A DNA stretch of 64,000 bases, taken from positions 61,688,057 through 61,752,056 of the forward strand of contig CM054120.1 of assembly GCA_028673005.1 (NCBI GenBank), in the 5' to 3' direction. The translations under genes and the position numbers were made by a program. Each line of letters begins with the position of its first letter. Within the stretch, counting starts at the first letter, position 1. The notes under the pieces were generated by a model. That model worked only from the letters and a program-made list of their open reading frames with translations, was not told where the DNA came from and made no database searches. Of the stretch, positions 1-12,425 are shown one piece after another. This stretch comes from Tanypteryx hageni. Taxonomy: Eukaryota; Arthropoda; Insecta; Odonata; Petaluridae.

Positions 1-754
1 AAAATCATTTGTGTGTGTGAGGGGGAGAGGAGGGGGGGAGGGTATCACAACGGCGAGTTTGCGGGAAATGCTTTTCCGAGGAAGAAGAGGAGAGGTTTTA
101 AAAGGAACGATCGGTTTTTAGGATGAAGAGAGAGAGAAGGGTAAAAAGAAGGGATTGCGCTATTTCACACTTGACCACCCCAGTGCTGCCCCGCACGAGA
201 TGTAGAAGACATACAGACAGACGACTTTATTTGGGCAAATTGAGACTATCCCTTCTTACATTTAACACTTTCGTCATGTAAGTAATTACAATATTTACAA
301 AATAAGAGAAATGAATTACATACAGACTTCAACAAAATACATATTAATTAAAATTTAGCATATTTGTTAGTTGATAACAGATTATTACCAAAGAATGTTA
401 GTTTTGTGGGTCATAAAATACTGTGTATCAGTTATATTTTAACACAGAAAAGATTCCCACTGCGGAAAACACCTACGACGAGAAGAGAGGTGTAAAAAAC
501 CGCGAAAATTTCTAAAATAGTTCAGGGGAAGGAAAAAAATACAATAATATGAGAAAAAGAGAAAAAAAAATCATTCAAAAATCCAAACATATGTACATAC
601 ATTTATATCCATATAAGGGAGGGATGGGTGAGAGGGGAATTGGGATTGTAGGGTAAGATATAGATAGAGAGGGAGAGTAAAAGAGAAAAAAATGGAAGAA
701 TTAAGAAGGGACATGGACATTATACATACACAAACACACACACACACACACACA
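1..754. other. Flanking DNA without a gene; CA microsatellite
   Basis: No coding region is supported here. Purine-rich low-complexity sequence occurs near the start and at about 540-690. A CA dinucleotide run at about 729-754 abuts the next hAT element and is its insertion site. The only open frame in the interval reads through these simple repeats and has no recognisable domain. Confidence 0.6.
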
Positions 755-796
755 CAGGGCCGGCTTAAGGGACGAGCCAATGTGGCATTGGCTCGG

Positions 797-881
797 GGCG
801 CCGAAGTTTAGGAGGCGCCGAAGTTTAGGGGGCGCCGAAGTTTAGGGGGCGCTGAAGTTTAGGGGGTGCCGAAGTTTAGGG
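797..881 (+). repeat. 17-bp tandem repeat in the hAT subterminal region
   Basis: Five near-identical copies of GGCGCCGAAGTTTAGGG lie head to tail just inside the left terminus. Subterminal direct repeats in hAT elements are often transposase-binding sites; that role here is inferred. Confidence 0.8.
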
Positions 882-997
882 GGAGCCAAAAAATCTAGAG
901 CCACAAAAAAACAAACAATCGCTATAGATCAACTAGAAATAAGTGAACAGTTTAAAAAACGGAATTCTGTTGCTTCCGGATTGTTTGGTATGACATT

Positions 998-1771
998 TTG
1001 AGCAAGATAAACATCACAAGTAAAGCTCTCCAAGACCTCATTTTGAATATCTCGCAAGCTGTCTCTCGGCATTCAAAATCAAACGAATGCCTTAAAAATT
1101 ACACACATGAGAAGTTTATATGCGTGCTAGACGATGCAAAAAAGATGCCAATCGAATTTGAAATTGATCCAGAATTTGAATAAACAAGAAATCGCCGCCG
1201 AAAAAGAATGTTTGATTATGAACACGAAGATGAAGTCATAGAGAACGAAAGTTTTAGGGTTCATTTTTTCAAAACATTTTAGACAACGCAATTCAGTCTT
1301 CGAAAGACAGGTTTGATTTTTATTATATGTGAATTATGCCACAGAAATTAGTGACGGCGAGCTACGTAAAAATTGTATGAATTTGGAAATTCTGCTTACA
1401 GATGGTGATCAGAAAGATATCCCCGGAATCGATTTATACGATGAAATAAAATATTTGCGAAACCATCTTGAAGGCAATTATTCTCCAACGAAAATCTTGC
1501 AATTCATGTGCTCAAACAATTTGAAGGTGTCATCGGCAAATATTTTCGTGGGCTGAGAATTCTCGTAACGTTTCAAGTAACAGTGGCCAGCGCAGGACGG
1601 AGTTTTTCAAAGGTGAAGTTAATCAAAACTGATCTCCGTTCCACGATGACACAAGATCGGTTGGATGGGTTGGCAACCTTATCAATTGAGCATGCCATCG
1701 CTAAGGATTTAGACCTGGATGAAATTATCCAAAGATTCGCAGCTATAAAGGCCCGAATAGTTCATCTTTGA
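998..1771 (+). pseudogene. hAT transposase remnant (ZMYM1-like)
   Basis: The intact transposase would excise and reinsert the element. Only scattered fragments remain, in different frames and with stops. The best preserved part, about 1560-1771, is the C-terminal hAT dimerisation region. It contains TVASAGRSFSKVKLIKT followed by LRSTMTQDRLDGLATLSIEH, the usual conserved block of this family. The fragment at 998-1183 matches a mid-protein segment. The catalytic core is missing or unrecognisable, so the copy cannot be autonomous. Confidence 0.8.
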
Positions 1772-2007
1772 AGCCGAAATTGTAATGACTATGTAATAAT
1801 TTATTGCACTTGTTAATTTAATATTCATAATTATATTTTCTATTTTAATATTCAAATCAAATGAACTGAATGAAATAAACAATAAAATTATATCAAAAAT
1901 GTATATTTTATTTTTTAACTGAAAAACCTTTCTCAGCTTAGATGAAAGGGATGGGGGCGCCAAAGCAAAGTTGGCTTGGGGCGCCACAACCCTTTGAGCT
2001 GGCCCTG

Positions 2008-2043
<36 letters not shown>

Positions 2044-2203
2044 CATACACAGAGCCGTCTTTATGGGGGGGCTAGGAGGGCAGTCGTCCAGGGTCCCGTG
2101 CCTAAGGGGCTTCGCGCTTAAAGTTAGTTTACGAACTACTCTTACTTACTAGTCTTAGTAGATAGACGTAACGAGCGTGGAACGCAAATACATTGCTCTA
2201 GAT
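2008..2203. other. CA/TA microsatellite and a hAT-like end fragment
   Basis: A CA run passes into a TA run (2008-2045). At about 2052 the sequence CAGAGCCGTCTTTATGGGG looks like a hAT left terminus, but no matching right end was found. No gene is present. Confidence 0.4.
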
Positions 2204-2976
2204 CAGGGGTCACCAAACATTTTTGACCGTGACCCCTTCAAGAATTTCTCGACTTTTTATCGACCCCTTCTACTTTACTATTACGTAATTATAATAGGAC
2301 AAACAAAAAAAGACGCTTATGTGATTTTTAGATTGTTTATTTTACAGTGTTTCTTATTTATATTACATGTATCAAATATAGTTATATCTAATCAGATGCA
2401 TTATAATAAGACTTTTATTAAGTTAGTAAAATTGACTGACATTGTCAATGTGACGGGTGTGCTTGGTGACTCTTGGCAAGATTAGCAATGTTGGGTTCAA
2501 GATTAGTAGGTTTCAGCCTTAAATCGCCACGGAAATCTATATCTAATTTATTTCTCTGTTTTGTTAAGATGGAATTAACATGGCTGAAACCAGCTTCAAC
2601 CATATACGAGCTTGGAAATGCAAGCAAAAAGGGAAGTACCATTTCAGAACGTTTTGGATATTTTTGTACAACATTTTTGTTCGTCCAAAAGTAACTTAGT
2701 CACATTTTTAAAAAGTGTCCTAGCTTCGAGATCAACTGACAATTCAATAAGTTCATCTTGTAAGTTACATTCGATGTTTTAAACTTCTGCAGAAAATGTC
2801 GCGATTATCCAATCTGGGATGTGCATTTTCTCTAAATCCTCAAAGCGCAATTTAAAATCATCGCTCAATTTTTGAAGATGCTTAGTGTATATTTCCAAAT
2901 CTTTATCCTTTACTTCCAATTGCTGTAGATTCGAAAAGTACTGAAAATCTATTATTAACAATGAAGATTTAAACAA
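2204..2976 (-). pseudogene. hAT transposase remnant (Charlie/ZBED-like) with one terminus
   Basis: A hAT terminus CAGGGGTCACCAAAC starts at 2204. On the minus strand, 2642-2445 encodes a C-terminal hAT dimerisation block containing FLLAFPSSYMVEAGFSHVN, LTKQRNKLDIDFRGDLRL and a final HQAHPSH. Further upstream, 2976-2779 encodes DLEIYTKHLQKLSDDFKLRF and EDLEKMHIPDW, a preceding segment of the same family. The two segments are out of frame with each other, so the gene is dead. The other terminus was not located; the element may extend past 3.3 kb. Confidence 0.8.
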
Positions 2977-3471
2977 TTTTACAATGACGGGGTAAAAATA
3001 TCCAGGTATAGAAATAAAAAAAATTAATTCTAATCTCTCACATAAATGACGAGGTAATGAATGGGGTGAGATATTTGCAATAGACTGTGCTCACACGTGC
3101 CTATTTTACAATTTCAGTAAGGAAGTGTTTTGCGGAATCAATATCTTATGCAAACGGAATTAAAATAGAACTTGGACACAATACGGAAACAGTATTAAAA
3201 AGTCATAGTCTCGTACAGGCAATGTTGACGGACCGGAATGTAAATAATTATTTGTCTTTATTGAGGGTGATATTTGGAAAATTGTGTCTATCCTTACGCA
3301 TAACACTAACATGACGTACAAAACATTCAGGTCAGCATTAGCTACTGGATTTAAATATTTCCAAACAAACGGAATTTAGCAGCGTAAATGAAAATATAAG
3401 TAGCCTTACAATATTTATTAAGGTATTATATTTATACGAAACAGAATTGAAAAAATATATCAGTTAATTTT

Positions 3472-4075
3472 GTGCATCTTAGGGTTAGCAACGTGAGACC
3501 TACGAAACACTATAAATACCTTGGAAGTATCATAACAAGTGAAGAAAAATGTACGGATGAGATCAGGACTAGAATAGGAAAAGCAAAAGCGACTTTCAGA
3601 AAAAAGAAAACTACTTTCGGGGAATATAAGGTAAGATATCAGCAAGAAGTTTATAAAATGCTATGTATGAAGTATAGTTTTGAAGGGGGAAGAAACATGG
3701 ACGCCAGGGAATAATGGTAACAAATACTTGGAAAGAATTGAAATGTGGACATTGAGGAGAATTTTGAAGATTAAATGGACGGATAGGATGAAAAAGGAAG
3801 TGCTACGAAGTGTATGAGATAAGCGAATGATTATACAGGCTATTAGAAAGAGGATGGCAAACTTAGTTTGATATTACCTAAGGAGAGAGTGTATGATTAA
3901 ACACGTGTTAAAATGAAACTAGATGGAAAAAGGGTAAGAGGTAGTAAATATTTCAGTTGATAGACGATTTGAAAGGGAAAGAAAGTTCTATGAATATGAA
4001 GAGGACAGCAGAAAATAAGAGCATATGGAGAACCAAGTTTAACTATGAATAATCACGGACCTGTCCACGGGCAAA
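3472..4075 (+). pseudogene. LINE reverse-transcriptase C-terminal remnant
   Basis: The first frame reads KHYKYLGSIITSEEKCTDEI then RTRIGKAKATF, the usual sequence downstream of the reverse-transcriptase palm in many arthropod non-LTR elements. After a frame change, about 3735-3910 continues with LERIEMWTLRRILKIKWTDR and a block resembling the family's C-terminus. It is interrupted by stops and frame changes. No 5' part or poly(A) tail is present, so this is an old truncated copy of uncertain clade. Confidence 0.75.
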
Positions 4076-5138
4076 CTACATCCTTTTTTATCTATTTATG
4101 TCACTCAGCTTATAAGTAATTGATTTCACTTGAGTTCATGATTGATACGAAATGCTTATCGAGCTTATAAAACAAATGACCCTAGACAGAAAATCCACGC
4201 ACCACATTTAAAATAAAAGATAGAAAAATAAAATACCACATTTATACCGAAAGCTGTAGGATTGAGATATTCGAATAAATATCTCTTTTTCGACTCATCA
4301 TCGTCGTTTAAATTCTTCATTTGAGAAGAGGGGCACGGCGTTCATCCCGAGATTCTAAGCGTCGAATATGGAGAAGTCCTGGGGCGCGATCACGGATCTT
4401 TCCTGCGCGTTATCGCTATCGCTACCATAACGCGAATACCCTCTTGTAGCGCTTTGTTTGCGATCGCTGATCTCGCGTCAAATAGCGAAGCGCGTTACAA
4501 TGTTAAGTTTTAGAGGTATCGCTATCGGAAAACCATACCTCGGCGCCTGTGTGAGCGGCTAGGATTTTCGACCAATGAAAATCTTGGAAACATTTGAATG
4601 AGCCTAAACGAAGTTTGTTTACTTGAGTAAAGGAAGAGAGAAAGAGCGGAAAATTGAAAAATGGAAGAGAAGAAATTCGCCCGTTAAGTATCATTACTTA
4701 CATTTTTTAACTGTTAAAGGAGCAAGTCATTTTGTAATTACGGAATCAATAAATATGCATCATAAATGACGTTCGTGGATTGCGAAAGTTTGTCTCTTGA
4801 ATAGAAAATGTCGGTACGAAACGGGAGTATGTGACGTAAATCTATTAGTTTATCTGTTTTCAAACAATTTTTACCTAATTAAAGATTTCGTACTAATAGT
4901 TGTAATATGTTATAAAATTAGCATTCATTCAAATTACACCGGCGGAATATGAAAAAAAATATTCGCTATTAAAAATAAATGAGATTTTAAGCATTTATTT
5001 CTAACATTTTTATTTTATATCTCTCAATATTTGAAACACAGTAAGTTACATAGTATTGTTTATTTAAATCTGAGGGTTAATTTAGTTTTAATTCATAACT
5101 TATTATACACTACAACAAATAGGAATCGCAGCGCCAAA

Positions 5139-7281
5139 ATGTCATTGATGCAGAAAGAATTCTTAGCGGAATTCATGATGCTCAATAGTGATTTTGCGAG
5201 AGGAAAACTATGTGGGCCCAATGGGAAGGTGGCGTTAATGAAGACGTGGGAGAAATTTGCCGAGGAGGCAAACAAAATCGGGCCTCCCAAAGACGTTGGT
5301 CATTGGCAATAGGTATGGTGTATCATTAATTAATCATCACTAAATTTGTCATATAAGATATTAAATGTAAAAGATAATTATTGCAATCATATAGGCTTGG
5401 ACTGACACAAAAAGCCGTGTAAGGGCAAAGGTGGGGACCATTAAAGCTGCACGGCTTAGAACAGGGAATACTGTAACTATCTCTGTTCTCTCTGCCTGGG
5501 AAGAGAAGATTCTGGTAGTAATCGGCAAAGAATCTACTCAGGGAGTGTGCCACAATGACACACTTCCAGAAGATCATGTACGTACCTGTTTAGTTATATT
5601 TTTTCTTGATTGCTGTTCAGTAATCATTTGTATCAAATGTAAGCACTGCATTTCCACTGTCTCAAATGAAGCATTTAAGGCACTTTCACAATCAAGAGCT
5701 CAAATATCAGTCCATAACATTCTTCATTCAGTTATGTATATGTGTGTGTGTGTATGTACAACAGTTGAGTACTGACGGTTTTTTTAGCTGCCCTTGTAAA
5801 GTCTAATAGTGCTACTCAAATTTTATAAATAGATAAAAAATATCACATATAAACACAGAGGTAATGAATAAAAAAGCTAATTGAAACATCTGGATGCATA
5901 AAAGCCCTTCACGCAACACCTCTTAAATATAGAGAATAAATATATTCATGTCACACACTAGAAATAACTTTTTTTAACATTATTTGGTCTTTGGGAAATC
6001 AGGAATAACCGAAATTAATCACACGGTTTAGGGAATCCTTTTATTCAATTCTTAAGTAGCACAGACAGTATCTTGCTGTCATATAAAACTCTAGGTAACA
6101 ATTTAGTTTTGAGAATACATACTCAAGATAACCTACTCCCCTTCACTTACAAGGAGTTACTCATATTTTCTTAGCACAGATAGTGCTGAAAGGGATTCAT
6201 ATACATGACAACCCTTAGTAAATGGACGTGGGCAGATAGAATGCAAGGTAAAGGGGATGGGTAGAGAAACCCAGCACCAGTCTATTCTTAAAAAAGAAAG
6301 CCATGCAGTCACCTGAAACAACATCCTTTCCACCAGACAGCACTTGAAGTAATTTTCAAAAACATTCCACCAAAAAAAGCATACACATGCAAAAAACAAT
6401 AAAATCATTATAACTACAACTTTTCTCTTTAACTTTAGGCATCAATCATTATGTTGATGTATGATGATGCAGGCCCTTTTCAACAGATGCAGGAAAACTT
6501 GGGTTGCAGCACAGCAGAAGAAGTCATTCATTGTAAATGAAATAAAAGATATCTTTGAGCATCACAAGATGCTAAAAGGAACTTATGGTTAAAATAAAAA
6601 AAAAATTCTCAACTAATCAAAATTAATGCCGTTTCAAAGTATTTATCCAGGTAAGAACAAAGTCTCCTGTTACTTTTCCTTAGTTTTAAGGTAAATTCAT
6701 TACTGACAAGCCAAATGCATGTAAAATAATAACTTCCTCCTACCCTCCCATTGGCAAAAAATTTACAACAGATGCAGAAGGTGATGAAGAAGAAGATGTC
6801 ATTGATAGTGAAGCAAGCAGCTCTGCCGGGATTCCCCAAGTTTCAATGCAGATGAGGAAGAAAAGGAAGTTGCCAGGTCAACGTAAGCACTGACATGGAA
6901 TTTATGGACAACTGTTAGATTGTTATTCTTTTAAGCCATATAATATACCGAATACCAACTATTACAGACCAGGCACCAAAGGCCAAAAGATCTTTTAGAA
7001 AAGATTTGGAGGAATCCCGCAGGCAGATAATTCAACTAGAGGAGAGGCAGAGTGAAAACTCCAAAGTAAGAAAATTGTTGTGATGATTTCATGTATCAGC
7101 ATTAAAGTTTTTTTTTAACCAAATGGGATTTTCAATCTTCCAGACTATGGCAGAGGCATTGCTAAAAATGTCCGAGGCAATGACAATACAGGCAAGAAAT
7201 GAGGCCAATAGCAATGGCCTCCTAGAGCGCCTCTGCAAGGCCGTGGAAGGGCTGGTGGAGGCCATAAACAATAAAGTTTAA
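5139..7281 (+). pseudogene. Myb/SANT-like protein of PIF/Harbinger, six exons, one stop
   Basis: In PIF/Harbinger transposons a Myb/SANT-like partner helps the transposase bind DNA and enter the nucleus. Six exons join in frame across GT-AG introns: 5139-5312, 5395-5577, 6439-6532, 6772-6882, 6968-7065 and 7144-7281. Exons 1-2 form the Myb/SANT-like domain, including KVALMKTWEKFAEEANKIG and AWTDTKSRVRAKVGTIKAAR. Exon 4 is acidic, then basic (RKKRK). Exons 5-6 form a probable coiled coil ending in NNKV. The only defect seen is a TAG as the last codon of exon 1 (5310-5312), just before the donor. Phases agree at all other junctions. It may instead be a recently domesticated or still functional gene if the donor differs. 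Confidence 0.7.
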
Positions 7282-7355
7282 TGATGAATTAGAATCTTTT
7301 TCCTTCTCGAAGATGCGTAGAATTCGCCAGAGTTTTTATTATTTTAAAATTTAGA

Positions 7356-7631
7356 TTAATAATTCCTAATAGTGAAATGCTCAGCAATTACTGCCCTCCT
7401 CACACGTTGGCCTTCAGCAAGGCAAGCTTGGCCTTCAAGGGGTTCTTCTGGGTTCATCACATTGAAGGCTGGATCTTCATCCCCTATTTCATCTACCTCC
7501 GCTAGGCGATACTTGAGCCGCATATTGTGTAGCACGGCACAAGCTGTTACAATTTTCCCAGCTCTCCTAGGCTCATAGAGAAGTACCCTTTGGCGGGAAA
7601 GGCATCTCCACGTATATATACTAGCACTCAT
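7356..7631 (-). pseudogene. PIF/Harbinger transposase C-terminal fragment
   Basis: The 91-residue frame contains TWRCLSRQRVLLYEPRRAGK and IVTACAVLHNMRLKYRLAEV, the end of the DDE_Tnp_4 nuclease domain, where a helix with ACxLHN is conserved. The catalytic aspartates lie upstream in the family and are absent from the sequence toward 8.2 kb, so the copy is 5'-truncated or internally deleted. It faces the Myb-like gene tail to tail, the normal Harbinger layout. Confidence 0.8.
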
Positions 7632-8410
7632 TCCCTCGAAATTCCTAAGAATATATCATTCACTAATCCATTCACTTGCCGTGCATGAAACTCATCAACA
7701 TCACATAATTCAGTATTATCAAGAAAAAATCAAAGAATAAAAGCACCATGCGATAACATCAACATGTTTACCTACCTCCACCCAAGATGTTATAATAGAT
7801 ACTTAGTTTGACACGAAAACATATTTAATTATATCAATATTTCCGAATTGTGATAGACCCAAACACACATATATAGTATTTTACTATAAGTTATACTGAA
7901 GATAATATCTTAACAGCGTCAAAGCATGGAAATAAGAACTTAATCATCAGAATTGTCTGAATATTATTCAGTATATCGCTAAATATCCGTATTAATATCA
8001 CTTTAAATAACATAAACAACAAAGCGTAACGTTACCGTCTCTATGCATTATAAGAGACTAATTGAAATAGCAATTAGTTAAACGAAGATTGAATATTTTC
8101 CGTTCTGAAATAATAAGCAAAAGGTTTTATGAATTTCAAAAGAAGAAATACACCACTGAAGACTGAAATAAGCTCGTATGAAGAAATATAAATATATATG
8201 TGATGTGCGCATTCCGCCATCTTTCTCTCTACCTTCTAGCGCTTGATCATAACGCGGCTTAGGTCGAAAGATTGTGGTAGCGCTAAGAATCGCGTTATCA
8301 TAAAGAGATCGCTTCCGTAGCGCGAAAATTTAAAGAATGATGATCGCCATGTCGTTATCCGTCGCGTTAGGATAACGATAACGCCAGCGCGTTATAAAGA
8401 TCCGTGACCC

Positions 8411-10537
8411 ATGTTTTGTTATAATAGCGTTTTCTCTCTTCCAGACAACTATAACAACTAAGGCTCTTGGCGAGGGCTTAAACCAGTGGTTATCCACCAG
8501 GGTGACTTTATTTCTCAGGGCGTCGCAAGAGTTATTGAGGCGAGACGCTAATATTGGTAAATGCACAGTGTAAATATCATATTCTGGCTCATAAAAAAAC
8601 TTTTAACCACTGAATACCTGTCTCTGCTTCTTAAAATAAAGGAATTTTAATCTTTATATGATACATAAAGCCAAATTTATAAGTTGTCTGGAAGGAAATG
8701 AAACAGTGAACGGGATGACGCAGAACTGAAACGTGGTGACACAAACAATAAAACATGTGATACATTGCTTTAACCTCTCATTTAAGAGTGTGCGGAACCG
8801 AACGGACGACTAGATGATCGAGTGGGTGATAAAAGGTAATTTCTTAGTTCATCATACGTATGATATAATCATCAATGAATAAATATTTTATCACATGCTG
8901 GTAAAAATCTGACTTTCATTAATGAATTGTTTAGAAAAAGGATTGGCAAATTTAAAGAATCCTCAAACGTATTAACGTCACTATAAAACTGAAATTCTTT
9001 CTCTTCTTAGATAATCCGGTGAAAATTTTCCTTGAAAAAAAGAACCAAGATAATTTTAATTTTCATCCAAGATGCGGTAATAACATACCATTCCTCAAAT
9101 TATGCGCACAGTAGAAAAACTTGATTGAGTTTTCCGAAAAGAATATTTGATAATTAATTTCTCTGGTGTTTGTATGGTATCGCCTAGATAATTATTTTAT
9201 AATATTATTCATAAATCCTAGTATATTTCAGTTATTTCAGAATTTAGCGTTAATTCTTTACAGACTTGATGATGAAAATTATTCTGCAGTTTTCACGAAT
9301 CGACCACTGAAGGATAACGAAATATTTTAGGTAAAACTTGACAAGATTAAGGAAAAACGTGGCAGCTCTATAGCAATCGCAGTCCTCACTCGCTCTCCCA
9401 ACGTTATCGAAATTTTACCGGAAATGTACATATCGTGATATTTTGTTTACTCAAATGAAATAATTCCTTTCTCTTTATAATATTTATATTTCCATCTATT
9501 TTAAAATATTTCAATCGAATGCACCACATGATTTAAATGGCGGAATATTTTATTCGAAAATTGATAAATATCGAATTTTGTAATATACAAAATATCCAAA
9601 AAAGGATTAAATGAAGATTTCATTTACCGCATTATTATAATGGTACTAGCGCACAGTTTTTGTTAAGTCCGTTAGAAGCTTGTGCGCTAAAAAATTATTT
9701 TAGAGAGGAAAATAATAACACTCTACCCCTTAGTGTTTTTTAATTTTCTGAGATTTTAGTGCAAAGTATTAGAGTAGTGCCATCGTCACAATGTCAGACA
9801 GTTACTCAATATTAGTCTTATATGACGGTATATTCAAAAGGAAAAAGGTGAAACAGTATAATCCATAAATGGAATATACATATACTTTAAAGTCGCTCTT
9901 AATGGGAAATAAGTATGAAACGGTATCGAACATTTATCTCCTAAACTATAACACGTAATTACTTGGTCTCGCTGACTATCATGTACTAAATGTTGTCTTC
10001 TATCCGATTATTGGTTTTAAGCTATACGTTACAGATCATAAGGGCGTGGATAGAAAACCATGAATTTAATTTTTGGTTTCACCGAGAACCATTTTATAGA
10101 TTGATTTAAACAAAATACGCGATGTTATATTTGGAAATTTCTCGGATTTTCACCTCCGAAATCATAACTCCTCACTATGTGGTTTTGCGGAATACATTGT
10201 GGTAATGATGTATTTTATCCGAATAAATTTTATAATCTATAACTTAACGGCTAGGCAGAGAAATGTTTCGTATTTCATTGTTGCATGACATTTAACTAGT
10301 TTACATTTAACTAGATCCGAGGTTACCAATTTTTCAAGTTCACTTTAGATTTGATTTGAATGAGGAAATTTGAAATAAGAAGGAATGATGGTGTCACATA
10401 TCTTTCCTAAGAATGATTCGAAAGATGTTGATAATTTTAATTTAGAATTCTATATTTATGAAGCGTTAGAATTATATCTGATTAGTTACGGGTGCCCGAT
10501 TGTATGGTAAACTATTAAGAATTTATCGCCTATTATT
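8411..10537. other. AT-rich DNA without a recognisable gene
   Basis: No coding frame has a recognisable domain. A hAT-like terminus, CAGTGGTTATCCACCAGGG at about 8484, has no clear partner. The rest is AT-rich unique-looking sequence. Confidence 0.5.
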
Positions 10538-10835
10538 ATAAGGAGAGAGAAAAGAAGAGTGAAGAGGGATGGAGGAGGACAAAGGCAGAAAGTCGGGATG
10601 GAAAGGAAGGAAGAGGGGGTGGGAAAGAGAGATGGGAAAAGTCAGGAAAAGGGAAGGAGATAGTGGAGGGAAAGGGAGGGAGAGGAGGAAGAGAATGGGA
10701 AGGAGAGTGGGAAGGAGAGTGGGAAGGAGAGTGGGAAGGAGAGAGAGTGGGAAGGAGAGAGAGTGGGAAGGAAGGAGGGAAGGGGGAGGGCTGAAGTTAA
10801 AATTGGAGAGAGGAGGGAGATGCAATGGGAGGGAA
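10538..10835. repeat. Purine-rich minisatellite
   Basis: The plus strand is almost pure G and A. A 15-bp unit close to GTGGGAAGGAGAGTG is repeated around 10690-10770. Open frames on both strands here follow from composition and are not genes. Confidence 0.8.
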
Positions 10836-11039
10836 ATTTCTCACTCTTCTACGATTTACCTACCCATATCACTCTGATGGACTACTATCGATGAACTCTG
10901 AGTAGATGAAGACATTCCCACGTACACCACGATATCCCTTCTGTGAAAAAATATTTCAAAGAAAAGCCGCAGTGAAACTATACCTCCTACGGTTTGATTA
11001 TCTCAAATATCTGCATTAATGGCGTTCTATTTGTGACAT

Positions 11040-11345
11040 TTGGCAGAAACGGAAAAATTACAAAAGTAAACCATCACTTTCTACTAAGAATTTTTAGCCA
11101 ATATCTAATCAGGTATTGTATAAAATTGTTAATATAAACGACTCTCGGATAGGATTAGTAGTTTCGTGTTCGAGCACAAATAAAATTCCTATCACACACA
11201 CAAATCATCGAGAAAATTGTTTAAACGTATTCAGGGATCCTGAAAGCGAGTTTTTCGGCGGAAATTTCGAATTCGATTGTTTTCACCAAAACACTCTCTG
11301 TACACTTGACTATGGAGATAGTCAAAACAAAACCTCAGACGAATA
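11040..11345 (+). repeat. Dispersed repeat family, copy A (diverged)
   Basis: This stretch shares an ordered set of words with 21990-22260 and 56880-57160: ATCTAATCAGG..., a run of ACACACA, ATCATCGAGAAAATKG, then AAACGTRTTCAG-type sequence. No protein is encoded. It is an interspersed, possibly SINE- or LINE-derived repeat. Confidence 0.6.
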
Positions 11346-11540
11346 AATGAATTTCTCCGTATGGAGGGTGACCGTATTAACACATACTTTATTTATTTAT
11401 ATAAACGCAAAGGGTGGCCTATACACCAAGATTATGTTCAGATGGATGATAATAAGCGATAAATGGTGAAATTTATAAATAGGAGTAGTTTCTGATTGGA
11501 AAAACATTTGCTGCGTAATTACAAATTTCATTGAAATTTC

Positions 11541-12425
11541 CAAGAGTTAGAGAGAGGCCAGAGACAGAGGGAGAGTGTGAGAGTAAGAGAATGAGAGAGA
11601 GGTGGAGAGATAGAAAGGGGGAGTGTGAGAGATAGGGAGATAGAGAGAAGGAGATAGATAGGGAGAGAGAGGGAGATAGAGAGGAACAGAGCCAAGAGGG
11701 AGGGAAACATGAGGGAGTGAGTCAAGAGAGAGAAAGCAAGAGGGACAGAGACAAGAAGGAGAGTCAAGAGTGAGTGACTACAGAAAGAGAGTCAAGAGGG
11801 AGAGAGGGGGAGATACAGAGGGAGGGAGGGAGGGAGAGATAGAGTGAGGGAGAGAGAGAGAGGATGGGAGGAAGAGGGCGTGAGAGAGAGGTGGAGAGAG
11901 AGAAGGAAAGAGAGGGGAGTGAGCGGAGGAGAGAGAGGGGGGGATAGAGAGCAGAGAGAGATATATACTTTCAGAGTGAGAGGGAGATCGACAAGGAAGA
12001 GATAGACAAGAGGGAAGGTGTCAAGAGGGAGAGAGGCAAAAGGGAAAGAAAGGAAGATAGAGGGAGAGATAGGGAGAGAGGGAGGGAGACAATAGGGAGG
12101 GAGAGAGACAAGGGAGAGAGTCAAGAGGGAGAGAGTCACGAGTGGGAGAGTCAAGAGGGAGAGAGTCACGAGTGAGAGAGACAAGAGAGAGAGAGACAAG
12201 AGAGAGAGAGACAGGAGAGAGAGGCAAAAGGGAGAGAGACGAGAGAGAGAAAGAGGCAAGAGAGAGAGAGAGAGAGAGACAAGAGGGAGAGAGACGAGAG
12301 AGAGAAAGAGGCAAGAGAGAGAGAGACAAGAGGGAGAGAGACGAGAGAGAGAAAGAGACGGAGATTGAAATGAAGAGAGAGAGGGAAACTGAGATAGAGA
12401 TCAAGAGGGAGACAGAGAGGACATA
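11541..12425. repeat. Long polypurine GA tract (about 0.9 kb)
   Basis: The plus strand is dominated by GAGAGAGA, GGGAGAGAG and CAAGAGGGAGAGAG words, the last forming a loose repeat of about 14-18 bp in the second half. Open frames in several registers (Ser/Leu-rich on one strand, Arg/Glu-rich on the other) are artefacts of composition. Confidence 0.85.

Larger units (their letters stand above)
755..2007 (+). mobile_element. hAT transposon, decayed, inside a CA microsatellite
   Basis: The left end reads CAGGGCCGGCTTAAGG. The right end, reverse-complemented, reads CAGGGCCAGCTCAAAGG. Both are typical hAT inverted termini. CACACACA lies directly outside both ends, which fits an 8-bp target duplication but is ambiguous because the target is a CA repeat. 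The body carries remnants of a ZMYM1-like hAT transposase. At 1,253 bp it is shorter than an autonomous element. Confidence 0.85.
4388..8410. mobile_element. PIF/Harbinger DNA transposon (about 4.0 kb)
   Basis: The left end contains GATCACGGATCTTT followed by GCGCGTTATCG. The right end, reverse-complemented, contains GGGTCACGGATCTTT then AACGCGC. Both subterminal regions are full of GCGCGTTA- and GATCGC-type words. Between them are the two genes expected of a PIF/Harbinger element: a Myb/SANT-like protein gene on the plus strand and a transposase fragment on the minus strand, transcribed toward each other. The exact outer bases and the 3-bp target duplication could not be fixed. Much of the transposase is missing. 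Confidence 0.75.

Noticed and set aside
8484..8580. CAGTGGTTATCCACC as a hAT MITE terminus
   Set aside because: No matching inverted end or 8-bp duplication was found downstream.
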